Positions 1 through 8,998 of a stretch of DNA of 64,000 bases are shown piece by piece. The notes beneath the pieces are model-generated. The model saw nothing but the letters and a program-made list of their open reading frames with translations. It ran no database searches and was not told the DNA's origin. The position numbers and the translations under genes are program-made. Within the stretch, counting starts at the first letter, position 1. Each line of letters starts with the position of its first letter. This DNA comes from JAUXJB01 sp965226855 (GTDB lineage Bacteria; Myxococcota_A; UBA9160; SZUA-336): the NCBI GenBank assembly GCA_965226855.1, contig CBDDEE010000030.1, forward strand, positions 372,001 through 436,000, in the 5' to 3' direction.

Positions 1-1158
1 GCGTCCATCCAGTCCGCGAAGCTTCAGCACCAGGAGCTCCCTGCCTTGTGCGCAGCCGGCAGCGATGACGTCGTCGTCTGCGTTTACCGTAACGGCGATG
101 CCTCCGCCGCAGCGGCGGGCCCCATCGAGCGTGCGCCGCCAGATCTGCCGACCATCGCTCGAGGCGAGCTTGCTGAAGCTGAGGCCCGCGGGGCTTGCCG
201 TGGCCAGGACGATGTTGCCGCGAGCATCCAGGTGGAGGTCCAAGGCAAGGCCGTCGGCCCGAGGGAACACTTCGATCCAGCGCGGTGTGCCGTTCCCTCC
301 ATCTATTCTCGCCACCACCAGGAGCGTTTCGTCACCGGCGGCGGACACGAGCCACGCCGCGATCACGTCTCCGCTGCGGTCGAGCGAGGTCACTCGCGCG
401 GAGGACGCCGCGCCGGACGAGCTCCCCGCTCGGCCGGCGTGCAGGCTGCTCCGCCACATCTCTGCTCCGTCGAGCCCGTCGATCTTCAACACTCCGAGCT
501 CCGGTTCGCTGTCCCCGCCCCACAGGCTGCCTGCGAAGAGGGTGTCTCCGCCTCCCGTTGTGGCGACGGCCGTGGCGTCGGCGCGGGTCGGCCAGGGTTG
601 CCGGATTCGGTAGCGCCACAGCTCTCGCCCGTCCGCGGCGGTCAGCTTGACCAGGCTCAACTCGTTCGACTTCTCGTCGCGACTCTGGCCGGCCACGATC
701 ACCTCGCCCTGGGGGTCGAGCGCGAGGTTCGTCAGGATCGCGTCGTCTGGTTGCCCACGCGACAGGGCGTGACGCCAGAGCGCCGTTCCGTTCGTACCGT
801 CGAGGCGCACCACCGCGGACCCCGAGCCGGCTTCGTCGTACTCGGGCACAGACAGCCAGGCGGCCAGGACCGGGTCCACTCCATCCGCTAGCACGAGCGC
901 CCCAGAGGCGCGGACGCTGCGGCTCCAGAGCGAGCTGCCAAGAGAGCCAGAGAGCTTCGCTATGCCGAAGCCTCCGGCGAGCGAGCCTGCCACAAAGACG
1001 TCTCCGCTCTTGTCGAGGGCCAGCCCGAGGCGCGGGGAACTGCCCGCGCTCCCGTCCGGTGTCGCGAGTCGCGCGCGCCAACCATCTCCGGCCGAAGAGG
1101 CGCAGCCCGCCAGGTAGAGCGAGATCGCCAACACGAGGCCGGCTCTCGAGAAGATCAC
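1..1158 (-). CDS. Beta-propeller lipoprotein (PQQ/SBBP-like repeats), 3' end outside window
   Basis: An open frame of 386 codons starts at a GTG (1158) and runs off the left edge. The first residues form a lipoprotein signal peptide with lipobox L-A-G-C at about residue 20, so the protein should be anchored in the inner or outer membrane. The rest is a series of repeats of about 45-60 residues containing D-x-x-G-x-x-x-V/L-A-G and G-x-x-L/M-W-R, typical of PQQ-like or SBBP beta-propellers. No catalytic residue is visible, and a binding or scaffold role is only a guess. It lies 72 nt downstream of the AAA ATPase gene on the same strand and is probably in that operon. Very GC-rich antisense frames across it were discarded. 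Confidence 0.75.
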   Translation of the reverse strand, partial: MIFSRAGLVLAISLYLAGCASSAGDGWRARLATPDGSAGSSPRLGLALDKSGDVFVAGSLAGGFGIAKLSGSLGSSLWSRSVRASGALVLADGVDPVLAAWLSVPEYDEAGSGSAVVRLDGTNGTALWRHALSRGQPDDAILTNLALDPQGEVIVAGQSRDEKSNELSLVKLTAADGRELWRYRIRQPWPTRADATAVATTGGGDTLFAGSLWGGDSEPELGVLKIDGLDGAEMWRSSLHAGRAGSSSGAASSARVTSLDRSGDVIAAWLVSAAGDETLLVVARIDGGNGTPRWIEVFPRADGLALDLHLDARGNIVLATASPAGLSFSKLASSDGRQIWRRTLDGARRCGGGIAVTVNADDDVIAAGCAQGRELLVLKLRGLDGR

Positions 1159-1230
1159 GCCAGGAACGTAACCGATCTCTCCCTGTGGGACCGGGCCTTG
1201 CGACCCGGCGCGCGGGCGGTCCCGGCGCAC

Positions 1231-2694
1231 TTATCTCGAGAACAGGTCGACGACCTTTGCGTCTAGCGTGGCGGGTCTGGCGCGCGTGCGCGCCCAGTCG
1301 CGCAGCTCCTTGATGCGATCCTCGTAGGTGTCGTAGAGGGGAACCGTTTCGTTGATCGCGTTTGCGAGGTCGTTGAACTCGAGATCGCGCTCCTCCGCGA
1401 AGGCCTTGTGGAGCGCCGCGTTCACGACCTGCTCCAGCTCCGCGCCCGACAGCTTACTGGACTGTTCGGCTAGCTCCTGGAGATCGAGCTGGAGCGGGTC
1501 CCTGCCGCGCTTTCGGAGGTGAATGGAGAGGATTTCCTCGCGCTCGTCGATGCTCGGCAGGTCCACGAAGAAGAGCTCGTCGAAGCGCCCGCGCCGCAGC
1601 AATTCTGGCGGAAGCGTGCTCACGTCGTTGGCCGTCGCCACGACGAAGACAGGCTGCTGCTTCTCCGATAGCCAGGTCAGAAACGAGCCGAAGACCCGAC
1701 TCGCTCGACCGTCGCGGCCCGAGGCGGCGAAGCCCTTCTCGATCTCGTCGATCCAGAGCACGGCCGGAGCGATGGACTCCGCCATCGCCGTCGCCTCGCG
1801 GATCGTCTCCTCCGGACCGTTCCCGGAGCCTCCGAATGCGGCCGCCACGTCCAGACGCAGCAGGGGAAACTGCCACTCCCGTGCGACCGCCTTGGCGCAG
1901 AGCGACTTGCCGCAGCCCTGGACGCCGAGCAGCAGCAACCCGCGTGGTGTGGGCAGACCGAAGCTCCGCGCCTCTTCTCCAAAGGTACGGCGCCTTTCGC
2001 GGACCCAGGGCTTGAGCTCCCCGAGCCCTCCAACCGCCGCCATGTCTGCGTCGGTCTCGTGAAAGCTGAGCGCCGGCGTCCGTCGCAGGGCCGCGCGTTT
2101 CTCGTGAACCATCCCGGCCACGGCCGCGGGGTTAAGACCCTCCGCGCGGGCACAGGCCTTGCGAAACACGCGCACCGCTTCGATGTTCGTCAGGCCTAGC
2201 GTCGCTCCGACCGCGCTCTGGAGCAGCACTGGGTCGGCGTCCGGTGCGGCCGCCTCCATCAGGCGGGTCATCTCGCTCGCGCCGGGCAGGGGAAGAGTGA
2301 GTCGCGCGGTCTCGCGTTCCAGCTCTGCGGGAAGATTGATGATGGGGCCCAGCAGGACCACCACCTGCGTGCGTTCGGCGAGCACGCTCAGCAGGTCTCG
2401 CAGTCTCCGCACCCCGACGGCATCCTCGAGCAGCCGGTGCGCATCGAGCAGCGCGAAGATCGAGGATTCGGGCTCCGCAGAGATCGCCTTCAGGCCGTTG
2501 TCGAGAGAGCCAGCGCCGTTCCCTCCGGGAATCAGGCCCGACGCGACCGACCAGCAGATGAGCTTGCGGTCGCAGAACCTGGCCGCGTGGTCGAGGACGG
2601 CCAGTGCGCGCTCTTCTTCGAAGTTCTCGAAGGCGATCAGCGTCCAGCCCGACTGAACGATGAGCGCGAGCTCTTCGGTCGCCTCGCGGCTCAT
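1231..2694 (-). CDS. AAA+ ATPase of the Ycf46 type
   Basis: A 487-residue protein beginning MSREATEE. The N-terminal half (to about residue 210) is variable, with a degenerate first AAA fold. The C-terminal half is a complete AAA module: Walker A GVQGCGKS, Walker B VLWIDEIEK, sensor 1 ATAND and an arginine finger in RRGRFDE. The pattern matches the Ycf46 family, AAA ATPases of uncertain role found in bacteria and plastids. I placed the start at 2694 because this ATG overlaps the stop of the upstream gspE fragment (ATGA), which indicates translational coupling. A longer GTG-started frame to 2913 would lie entirely over gspE. The propeller lipoprotein follows downstream. A chaperone or disassembly role for the secretion or pilus system is inferred from context only. 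Confidence 0.85.
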   Translation of the reverse strand: MSREATEELALIVQSGWTLIAFENFEEERALAVLDHAARFCDRKLICWSVASGLIPGGNGAGSLDNGLKAISAEPESSIFALLDAHRLLEDAVGVRRLRDLLSVLAERTQVVVLLGPIINLPAELERETARLTLPLPGASEMTRLMEAAAPDADPVLLQSAVGATLGLTNIEAVRVFRKACARAEGLNPAAVAGMVHEKRAALRRTPALSFHETDADMAAVGGLGELKPWVRERRRTFGEEARSFGLPTPRGLLLLGVQGCGKSLCAKAVAREWQFPLLRLDVAAAFGGSGNGPEETIREATAMAESIAPAVLWIDEIEKGFAASGRDGRASRVFGSFLTWLSEKQQPVFVVATANDVSTLPPELLRRGRFDELFFVDLPSIDEREEILSIHLRKRGRDPLQLDLQELAEQSSKLSGAELEQVVNAALHKAFAEERDLEFNDLANAINETVPLYDTYEDRIKELRDWARTRARPATLDAKVVDLFSR

Positions 2695-2981
2695 TCCATG
2701 TCCGACGTTAGCCGGACCACCTCTTCGTAGGGGATCAGTCCCTCGGCCAGCCTGCGCATCGCGCTCTCGCGCAGCACCTCCATGCCCTCGACCCTGGCGG
2801 CGCGAGCGATCTCGTTCGCGTCCGCACCTTTCTTGATGAGCTCGCGTACTCGCTGGCCCACGTCGAGCATCTCGAATACTCCGCTGCGCCCGTACAGGCC
2901 TGTGTGACGGCACTCGGTGCAGCCATCGCCCCAGCGCACCGCCAGGCGCTCGCGCCGCTCGACCGGGACCTTGATGCCTAG
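2691..2981 (-). pseudogene. gspE: gspE-type secretion ATPase, 3' fragment cut by IS5
   Basis: This is the last ~96 codons of a GspE/PilB-type secretion ATPase. The segment has the C-terminal zinc-motif half C-x-x-C followed by HTGLYGRSGVFEML and the usual end EEVVRLTSD. The frame stays open upstream to 2981, where the IS5 element begins, and the Walker A/B part is absent from this window on either side of the IS. Its stop overlaps the ATG of the AAA ATPase. With no 5' half it cannot encode a working motor ATPase. Either the IS insertion and a later rearrangement broke the type II secretion operon, or the contig is misjoined at the repeat. Confidence 0.85.
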
Positions 2982-4252
2982 CAGGCTGCGGAGAAAGTGA
3001 CTGGGTTGGGCGGGACGCCTCTGACGGGAGGCGTGCCGAGCAGGGAGAGGGATCGCCGTTCCCGGTACGAACCGGTTCGGTGTCGCACGGGTAGATCTTG
3101 CGGGATCATGAGCTATGTCGCCTCCAACAGGTTGCGGATACGGACCAGGTTGTAGGCCGCAGCAGTGAAGGTGAAGACCCAGCCGACCCGATCCGTGCCC
3201 CGGTGCCGGGTCTTGCGCATCAAGCCCACCGTCTTCATCCAGCCAAACACCTCCTCCACCCGTTTGCGGAAGCGCTGGCTCACCTCGTAGCCCGGGTGTC
3301 CTGTGGTCCTTCGATCGATCGCGCTTCGGCGGTTCGTCGTGTTCTGTGCCACGTGCGGGGTAACGCTCCAGGCCCGAAGCGCCTGCACAAAGCTCTTGGC
3401 GTCGTAGCCCTTGTCTCCAGCCAGGGTGATCCGGCGAGCGCCCCCCAGACCCAGCACCATCTCGAGAGCCGCTTCGCGCTCCGCATACCCCGACGCCTGA
3501 GTGAGCTTCGCCGCCACCACCAGGCCGTTGCGGTTCTCCGTCACGACGTGTCCCTGATACGCGAGCCGCGCGCCCTGGCCCCTCATCCCCGCCAGTCGGG
3601 CGTCCGGATCCGTCCTCGACGCATGCGTCTGGTTGCTCCGCTTCTCGCCCCGGAAGTTGACCGTCGGGTTGCCCGGGTCGTCATCGTCCCTGCGCTTCTC
3701 GTCCTTGCGCACGAAGCTCTTCTGGCTCGCCCACGCCTCGATCAGCGTCCCGTCCACCGTGAAGTGCTCCGATGACACCAACCCCTCCGACTCCGCCTGC
3801 GCCAGCACCGCCTCGAAGAAATGCTGAGCGATCTCGCCCTTCAGCAGCCGTTCCCGATTCTTGGTGAACACCGTCGCGCTGAACACCTCATCGTCCAGCT
3901 CCAGGCCCACGAACCAGCGGTAGAGCAGGTTGTAGTCGATCTGCTCGATCAGCTGGCGCTCGCTCCGGATCGTGTACAGCACCTGCAACAGCAGCGCCCG
4001 CAACAGCTGCTCCGGCGGGACCGACGGTCGGCCGACCCCTTTGGCGTAGATACCATCGAAGCGTCGCGACAGCTGCTCCAGCGCCGCGTCCACCAGTCGC
4101 CGGATCGCTCGAAGCGGATGGTCCTCGGGAATCCGGGACTCCAGCGATACGTAGCTGAAGATCCCACCCTGGAGCGTCTGCGGTCCTCTCACATCTCCCC
4201 CTTGGGGCTTCCCTCAAAGGTACCCTTCGATGAGGAGTTTTTCAGCAGCCTG
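2982..4252 (-). mobile_element. IS5-group insertion sequence, copy A
   Basis: A 1271-bp element bounded by imperfect inverted repeats starting CAGGCTGC at both ends (left continues GGAGAAAGT, right TGAAAAACT). It is flanked by CTAG on the left and TTAG on the right, matching the YTAR target of the IS5 group but not an exact duplication. One transposase gene fills most of it. The copy at 10887-12157 has the same length and the same encoded transposase, in the same orientation, at an offset of exactly 7905 bp. The left flank is gspE and the right flank is 15 nt from the Spy-like gene's stop. Confidence 0.9.
3113..4192 (-). CDS. IS5-family DDE transposase (copy A)
   Basis: 359 residues, GTG start just after a purine-rich ribosome site. 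The N-terminus (FSYVSLESRIPEDHPLR, then RPSVPPEQLLRALLLQVLY) and the sequence HFTVDGTLIEAWASQKSF, which holds the first catalytic Asp, are typical of IS5-family transposases. The second Asp is in ITLAGDKGYDA, and the C-terminal FRKRVEEVFGWMKTVG carries the Glu of the Y-(2)-R-(3)-E-like signature. The length is normal and no frameshift is seen, so the enzyme is probably active. It is identical to the second copy. Confidence 0.93.
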   Translation of the reverse strand: MRGPQTLQGGIFSYVSLESRIPEDHPLRAIRRLVDAALEQLSRRFDGIYAKGVGRPSVPPEQLLRALLLQVLYTIRSERQLIEQIDYNLLYRWFVGLELDDEVFSATVFTKNRERLLKGEIAQHFFEAVLAQAESEGLVSSEHFTVDGTLIEAWASQKSFVRKDEKRRDDDDPGNPTVNFRGEKRSNQTHASRTDPDARLAGMRGQGARLAYQGHVVTENRNGLVVAAKLTQASGYAEREAALEMVLGLGGARRITLAGDKGYDAKSFVQALRAWSVTPHVAQNTTNRRSAIDRRTTGHPGYEVSQRFRKRVEEVFGWMKTVGLMRKTRHRGTDRVGWVFTFTAAAYNLVRIRNLLEAT

Positions 4253-4271
4253 TTAGGCGCGGTGCGCGACC

Positions 4272-4778
4272 TCAGATCTGGATGGCCCCGCTCCGCACCA
4301 GCCGAGCAAGCTCCTCGCGTTGCTCCACGTCAAGGAGCTCGTGCAGCTCCTCCACAGCGTTGGAGACCGCATCCTGCACTCGCCGCGCGGCTTCCATGCG
4401 CCGACTCCTAGCCGAGTCGCTGCTGGAGCGGCCGAAGTCGGCGGACTCGAGAGCGTCCGCCAGGTCAGAGGCAGCGCGCCTGAGGTCGACCTCAGCCTGG
4501 GCCCGCTCGATCTTCAGGCCCTCCAGGATCTTCCCCACCTCGCTTACCTGCCGCTCGGACAGGTCCAGTCGGTAGCTGAGAAAGCGAAGCGGGCGCCGGA
4601 CACCGGGGCCCCTGCCTCCGAAGGTCGGGTCGTGATGGCGCGAGAAGTGGAACGCCTCGCCAGGCTCGTGCCTCCCCTCCCTGGTAAGCGGATCCCACTC
4701 CCCTGCGCCGACGTGAGTACCACACCAGGCATCGCCGCCGTGTCGGCGCTTCCAGTACCAGATGAATGCTGGATTCAT
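4272..4778 (-). CDS. Spy/CpxP-like heavy-metal-sensor domain protein
   Basis: 168 residues. The N-terminal ~60 residues are Gly/His/Trp-rich with two Cys (MNPAFIWYWKRRHGGDAWCG), followed by a helical C-terminal domain: LSYRLDLSERQVSEVGKILEGLKIERAQAEVDLRR and then VEELHELLDVEQREELARLVRSG. This LTxxQxxxV plus LTPEQR arrangement is that of Spy/CpxP and periplasmic heavy-metal sensor domains. No signal peptide is visible, so this protein seems cytoplasmic, as in several environmental homologues. The start ATG lies in a divergent arrangement with the TerB-like gene. The gene ends 15-20 nt from IS copy A. Confidence 0.7.
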   Translation of the reverse strand: MNPAFIWYWKRRHGGDAWCGTHVGAGEWDPLTREGRHEPGEAFHFSRHHDPTFGGRGPGVRRPLRFLSYRLDLSERQVSEVGKILEGLKIERAQAEVDLRRAASDLADALESADFGRSSSDSARSRRMEAARRVQDAVSNAVEELHELLDVEQREELARLVRSGAIQI

Positions 4779-5014
4779 ATCGCTTCTCCTCTCGCGGAGG
4801 CATCTGCTCCCCGCGGGGCTGCGGCACGGGCTGCATGCCTCGCACCGGACGGCCAGCGGCCGACGACCTCATTTTGCGGCTCACGACGTGCCGCGCGCAA
4901 TGCAGCGGGGCTCCTGCACCGGCCGCGCCGTCCCCAGATTCCAATCCCGACGCTAGGCAGACTTATTTCCTGGACAGCGGGGGTGGAGAATCGGCTCTCG
5001 CTCTGGGGGCTCGC

Positions 5015-5341
5015 ATGCTCGAAGAACTCGATCGTGATGAACGACTGCGCCTGATGCGCTTCGTCTGCTCTTTCGCCTGGGCGGACCTCGAGGTCCAGTC
5101 GGAGGAGCGCAGGTTCGTCTCCAGGATGATCCGCAGGCTGGACCTGGATGATACGGAGAAGCGACAGGTGGAGGAGTGGCTCAAGACGCCGCCCCATCCG
5201 GAGAGCGTGGATCCGACGCAGATCCCGCTGCAGCATCGGAAACTGTTCGTAGAGTGCGTGGAGGAGGTCGTGGGCGCCGACGCCGACGTCTCCCCCGAGG
5301 AGGGCGAGAATCTGACCCTCTTCAAGGAGCTGCTCCAGTAG
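5015..5341 (+). CDS. TerB-like (tellurite resistance domain) small protein
   Basis: 108 residues, all-helical and acidic, starting MLEELDRDERLRLMRFVCSFAWADLEVQSEERRFV. The pattern F-x-A-W-A-D-x-x-V-x-x-x-E-R, then a second helix pair ending ADADVSPEEGENLTLFKELL, matches the TerB/DjlA N-terminal fold in which conserved acidic residues may bind metal. The function of such solo TerB proteins is unknown. I chose the ATG at 5015 because homology-like sequence begins there. The frame is open further upstream to 4766, but that part overlaps the divergent gene and looks non-coding. Confidence 0.7.
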   Translation: MLEELDRDERLRLMRFVCSFAWADLEVQSEERRFVSRMIRRLDLDDTEKRQVEEWLKTPPHPESVDPTQIPLQHRKLFVECVEEVVGADADVSPEEGENLTLFKELLQ

Positions 5342-5389
5342 CGACGTTCTCCCCTTGACGGTAAGCGAATAAAAAACGAAAATCCCGGG

Positions 5390-6187
5390 GTGAGGTCGGG
5401 GACAGCCACAAGCCGAGCCCAAGAGCTGATGGAGGCCCTGCACGAGGCAGGGCTTTCCGATCGAGTTCGGCTAGGAGTTCCGGTTCCCCCAGTACAGGGA
5501 GCTCCCGGCTCCCCGGGTTCACTTCTCAATCGCAAACCTAGCACCAACCCCGGGGCGGAGGAGACCGCGTTTCTCCCAGACGCACTCCTCCGCCCCACTG
5601 CCCTCGGGCAGGGGCGCCTCATCGAGGTGTGCGGAGAAATCTCCTCGGGACGAACGGCGCTGGCCTATCGCATGGCCGCCGGGGCCACGGCTCGCGGGGA
5701 GCTCGTCGGCTGGATCGATCTGCCGAACTCACTCGATCCGCGCTTTCTCATGCGGGCGGGAGTGGACCTCCAGGGCGTCCTCTGGGTCCGCCCGCCCGAG
5801 CTGCGGGCGGCGCTACGCTCTGCAGAGCTCCTGCTCAAGACGGGCTTTGCCGTGGTGACGCTCGATCTGGAAGGGGCTTCCCAGCGTGCTCTGGGAAAGA
5901 TGGGCGGCTCCGTGTGGTCCCGCTTGCTGCGGGCCGTGCGAGAATCGCGCGCTACGGCTCTCGTGCTGGGCTCCGAAAGGATGGCGGGCTCGTTCGCGAC
6001 GCAGGGGCTGTACACCGAGCGACATCGAGCACACTTCGAGGGAGGACTCTTCGAGGGTCTCGAAAACCGGGTCACACTCCAGCGCGACCGCACCGGTCCA
6101 GCGGACCGAGTCTGCGACTTCCGCCTGCCTTTCTTGCGGGTCCCGGCGCGCGAGCGGTCGCGCGCCTCCCGCTCTACGTTCGGCTAG
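5390..6187 (+). CDS. ImuA-like RecA-fold protein
   Basis: 265 residues with a GTG start (an in-frame ATG at residue 14 is an alternative). The central part resembles the RecA core of ImuA/SulA-like proteins: LIEVCGEISSGRTALAYRM replaces a Walker A, followed by WIDLPNSLDPRFLMRAGVDL and a Walker-B-like strand GFAVVTLDLEG. ImuA usually works with ImuB and DnaE2 in damage-induced mutagenesis. Here no imuB or dnaE2 is adjacent; the next gene is a flavin monooxygenase. The phosphate loop lacks the canonical GK(S/T), so ATP hydrolysis is doubtful. A short A-rich stretch (around 5368-5383) precedes the start, but I see no clear LexA box. Confidence 0.6.
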   Translation: MRSGTATSRAQELMEALHEAGLSDRVRLGVPVPPVQGAPGSPGSLLNRKPSTNPGAEETAFLPDALLRPTALGQGRLIEVCGEISSGRTALAYRMAAGATARGELVGWIDLPNSLDPRFLMRAGVDLQGVLWVRPPELRAALRSAELLLKTGFAVVTLDLEGASQRALGKMGGSVWSRLLRAVRESRATALVLGSERMAGSFATQGLYTERHRAHFEGGLFEGLENRVTLQRDRTGPADRVCDFRLPFLRVPARERSRASRSTFG

Positions 6188-6324
6188 CGCCTCACTGCGC
6201 GCCCCGCCTACGGCGCGGCTTGCACGCGCTGCGAACCTCGCCCGAGAGGCACCCTTGCAAGCGCCGCGAGAGCGGCGCGCGCAGCGAAGGGCGTAGGCCT
6301 GAGCGAAGGTGGGTGGCCGCGGCC

Positions 6325-6346
6325 GCCCGCGGCCGGGTCCCACAAG
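6325..6346 (+). repeat. Intergenic GC-rich motif shared with 15760-15782
   Basis: In the 198-nt gap before the monooxygenase gene, a 22-bp stretch from GCCCGCGGCC to GGGTCCCACAAG matches 22 of 23 positions of a stretch upstream of pdxH. A related reversed piece (GTGGGACCGGGCC) lies near 1188 upstream of the propeller lipoprotein gene. No protein-coding sense was found. It may be a short dispersed intergenic element. Confidence 0.35.
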
Positions 6347-6385
6347 ACCCGCCAGGCTGATACCGTAACCACCCAGGAGGCCAGG

Positions 6386-7615
6386 ATGTCCTCTGTAGGA
6401 GGCTCGGTCATCGTCGTCGGCGCCGGACCCGCCGGGGCCACACTGGCCTACGTGCTCTCCTCGCGGGGCGTCCCGGCAACGCTGCTCGAGCGCCAGCGCG
6501 ACTTCTCGCGCGAGTTCCGCGGCGAGGTGTTGCTGCCGACGGGCCGCGAGGCCCTCGAGCAAATGGGCCTCGGTGACATCTTCAAAGGCGTGCCGCAGTC
6601 CGCGCCGAGCGCTGTCGAGCTCTACGCAAATGCCCGACCCATCTTCCGCATCGACATCGATCCAGACTTCGTCGGTCCGCGCCCGCCGACGGCCTTCTCG
6701 CAGCCTGCCTTCCTCGACGCGGTGATCGGCGCAGCTGGTGCCTCGCCGAACTTCCGAGTCGAGCTCGACACGACCGTGCGCGAGCTCATGCGCGATAACG
6801 GCCGCATCGTCGGCGTCCGCGTGCGGGGCCCAGCTGGCGAGAAGGAGCTGCGCGCGGACCTGGTCGTCGGCGCCGACGGGCGCGCCTCATCGGTGCGCCG
6901 ACGCGGCGGATTCGAGGCGAGCAAGCAGGGGCTCGATGTCGACGTGGTCTGGTTCAAGGTGCCGTTGCCAGACTTTCTTGCCGGCGATGCCCCTTTGCGT
7001 GTTTATGTCGGCCGCGCCCACCTGATGATCGCGTATCGAGCACCCGATGGCCTTCTGCAGGTGGCCTGGGTGATCACGAAGGGAACCTTCGGGGAGCTGC
7101 GGAAGAGGGGCGTCGAGCAGTGGGTCGAGGAGATGGCTCGGCATGTGACGCCAGACCTGGGAGCCCACCTCACGACGCACAAGGGCGAGCTCACGCACCC
7201 CTTCTTGCTCTCCGCGAGCTCTGATCGCGTGTTGCGCTGGTATCGGCCGGGCGCGCTCCTGATCGGCGACGCCGCGCACACCATGTCGCCGGTAGGAGGT
7301 CAGGGGATCAACATCGCGCTCCGCGACGCGGTCGTCGCCGCGAACCACCTGGTGCCGGTGTTGCGGGAGACGTCGGATCCGGAGCGAATCGACTTCGCCG
7401 CGCGCGCCGTGGAAGCGGAGCGCACGCCCGAGCTGGTGGACATCCAGCGCCTGCAGGCCATACCACCGAAGATCCTGATGGGTCACACCTGGTGGGGCGC
7501 CACCCTGCGCGTGATCATCCCCCGCCTGCTGCGCCTGCGCCTCATCCGCAGCCAGGCCGCTCGCATCGCGCGCATCGTCCTCTTCGGTTTGGGCGACGTC
7601 GAGCTAGAGGTCTGA
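6386..7615 (+). CDS. FAD-dependent monooxygenase (PHBH/UbiH fold)
   Basis: 409 residues, ATG preceded by a strong AGGAGG. The N-terminal dinucleotide-binding motif is VIVVGAGPAGATLAYVL with the acidic end of the second strand at LLER. The DG motif is at LVVGADGRASSVRR, and the second FAD motif is LIGDAAHTMSPVGGQGINIALRD. This arrangement defines the para-hydroxybenzoate hydroxylase/UbiH class, NAD(P)H-dependent flavoprotein hydroxylases of aromatic or quinone substrates. The C-terminal ~50 residues are hydrophobic and basic, suggesting membrane association. The substrate cannot be told from sequence. The CoA-transferase follows 70 nt downstream on the same strand. Confidence 0.88.
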   Translation: MSSVGGSVIVVGAGPAGATLAYVLSSRGVPATLLERQRDFSREFRGEVLLPTGREALEQMGLGDIFKGVPQSAPSAVELYANARPIFRIDIDPDFVGPRPPTAFSQPAFLDAVIGAAGASPNFRVELDTTVRELMRDNGRIVGVRVRGPAGEKELRADLVVGADGRASSVRRRGGFEASKQGLDVDVVWFKVPLPDFLAGDAPLRVYVGRAHLMIAYRAPDGLLQVAWVITKGTFGELRKRGVEQWVEEMARHVTPDLGAHLTTHKGELTHPFLLSASSDRVLRWYRPGALLIGDAAHTMSPVGGQGINIALRDAVVAANHLVPVLRETSDPERIDFAARAVEAERTPELVDIQRLQAIPPKILMGHTWWGATLRVIIPRLLRLRLIRSQAARIARIVLFGLGDVELEV

Positions 7616-7684
7616 GCGAGCAGCCACACTTCTAGCCTCATCACCGTGCCGCGAGCGATAGAATGGCGTCTGGAGGTGACGAGC

Positions 7685-8908
7685 ATGGAGAAGGGGCCGC
7701 TGACAGGGATGAAGGTCGTCGAGTGCAGCACCTGGGCCTTCGGACCGCTGGCCGGGGTGATGCTCGGCGATCTCGGCGCAGAAGTGATCAAGGTCGAGAA
7801 CCCCCAGCTCCCGGACGCGGCACGCGGGCTGATGATCGTCGCCGGGGCAGACGTCGAGATGCCCGACGGCACGAGCGCGCTCTTCGACATCATGAACCGC
7901 AACAAGCGCTCGATCGCTCTCGACGTGAAGAGCGAGCGCGGGCGCGAGCTCTTGATGCGCCTGGTTTCCCAGGCGGACATCTTCATCCAGAATTTCCGAC
8001 CCGGGGTCTTCAAGCGCCTCGGTCTGGGCTACGACGACCTCGTGAAGATCAATCCCAAGCTCATCTATGCCAGCACCTCGGGCTACGGGCAGAAGGGAGC
8101 GGAAGCAGAGCGTCCAGCGCTCGACGCGGTCGGCCAGGCGCGTTCGGGCATGTACTGGGCAAGCGGCGAGCCCGGCGATCCGCCCAACTGGATCAGCTAT
8201 GGGTTCGCAGACATCATGGGTGCCAGCATGCTCGCGCACGGGATTCTCGCCGCCGTTGCCGCGCGCGAGCGCTATGGCATCGGGCAGGAGGTCGAGGTCT
8301 CACACCTCCAGGCCTCGATGTGGCTCGAGTACTGGGGCATTGGAACCTGCCTCTACAAGAACATGCCGGAGTGGCCGCGCTTCGATCGCAGAGTCGCGGC
8401 AAATCCGCTCTTCAGCCACTACCGCTGCGGCGACGGGGAGTGGCTCACGCTGGCGATCGTCGACTCGGACCGGGACTTCGCTCCCTTCTGTCGCGTGATG
8501 GACCTCGAGCACTTGCTCGACGACCCGCGCTTCGTCGACGTGAAGGCGCGCATGAAGAACGCCGCGCAGCTGGTCGAGATCCTCGACGAGCGCTTCGCGA
8601 CGGAGCCGCGCGAGACCTGGGAGAAGCGACTCGGCCAGAATCCCGACCTGATCTACGATCGGGTCCAACGCGTGGGAGATCTCCCGAACGACCCGGCCGT
8701 GCTCGCCAATGGCTACCTCGTCGACGTCGACCACCCGCGCTACGGACCCCAGAAGATGGTCGCTCCGCCCGCCAACCTCTCGAAGACGCCTGCGCGCATC
8801 CAGCGCACGGCCCCGGAGCTCGGTGAGCACAGTCTCGAGATCCTGCGGGAGCTCGGCCTGGGCGACGAGGAGGTCGCCGAGCTGATGGCCGAAGGGGCCG
8901 TGGGCTAG
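7685..8908 (+). CDS. CaiB/BaiF (family III) CoA-transferase
   Basis: 407 residues. The start is the ATG at 7685, seven bases after GGAGGTGA. The N-terminus (GMKVVECSTWAFGPLAGVML, then GDLGAEVIKVENP) is the Rossmann half typical of class III CoA-transferases, which move CoA between carboxylic acids through an aspartyl-CoA anhydride. The likely catalytic Asp is in PALDAVGQARSGM. NRNKRSIALDVK and ADIFIQNFRPGVFKRLGLGY are family hallmarks. The length is normal and the substrate unknown. Its proximity to the flavin monooxygenase suggests shared catabolism of an acid or aromatic compound (inference). Confidence 0.9.
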   Translation: MEKGPLTGMKVVECSTWAFGPLAGVMLGDLGAEVIKVENPQLPDAARGLMIVAGADVEMPDGTSALFDIMNRNKRSIALDVKSERGRELLMRLVSQADIFIQNFRPGVFKRLGLGYDDLVKINPKLIYASTSGYGQKGAEAERPALDAVGQARSGMYWASGEPGDPPNWISYGFADIMGASMLAHGILAAVAARERYGIGQEVEVSHLQASMWLEYWGIGTCLYKNMPEWPRFDRRVAANPLFSHYRCGDGEWLTLAIVDSDRDFAPFCRVMDLEHLLDDPRFVDVKARMKNAAQLVEILDERFATEPRETWEKRLGQNPDLIYDRVQRVGDLPNDPAVLANGYLVDVDHPRYGPQKMVAPPANLSKTPARIQRTAPELGEHSLEILRELGLGDEEVAELMAEGAVG

Positions 8909-8998
8909 ATCAAACGCTCCGCTGCTGATGGGGTTCCGGCGCAGCCCGGAGGCGGCATGAATACGACTCCGTACGGGCTGCTGCGCGTGTCTGGTAGC

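Noticed and set aside
46..1081. Long open frames on the plus strand and a second minus frame over the first gene
   Set aside because: They are Arg/Ala/Pro-rich shadows of the beta-propeller lipoprotein, typical of high-GC DNA, with no domain pattern.
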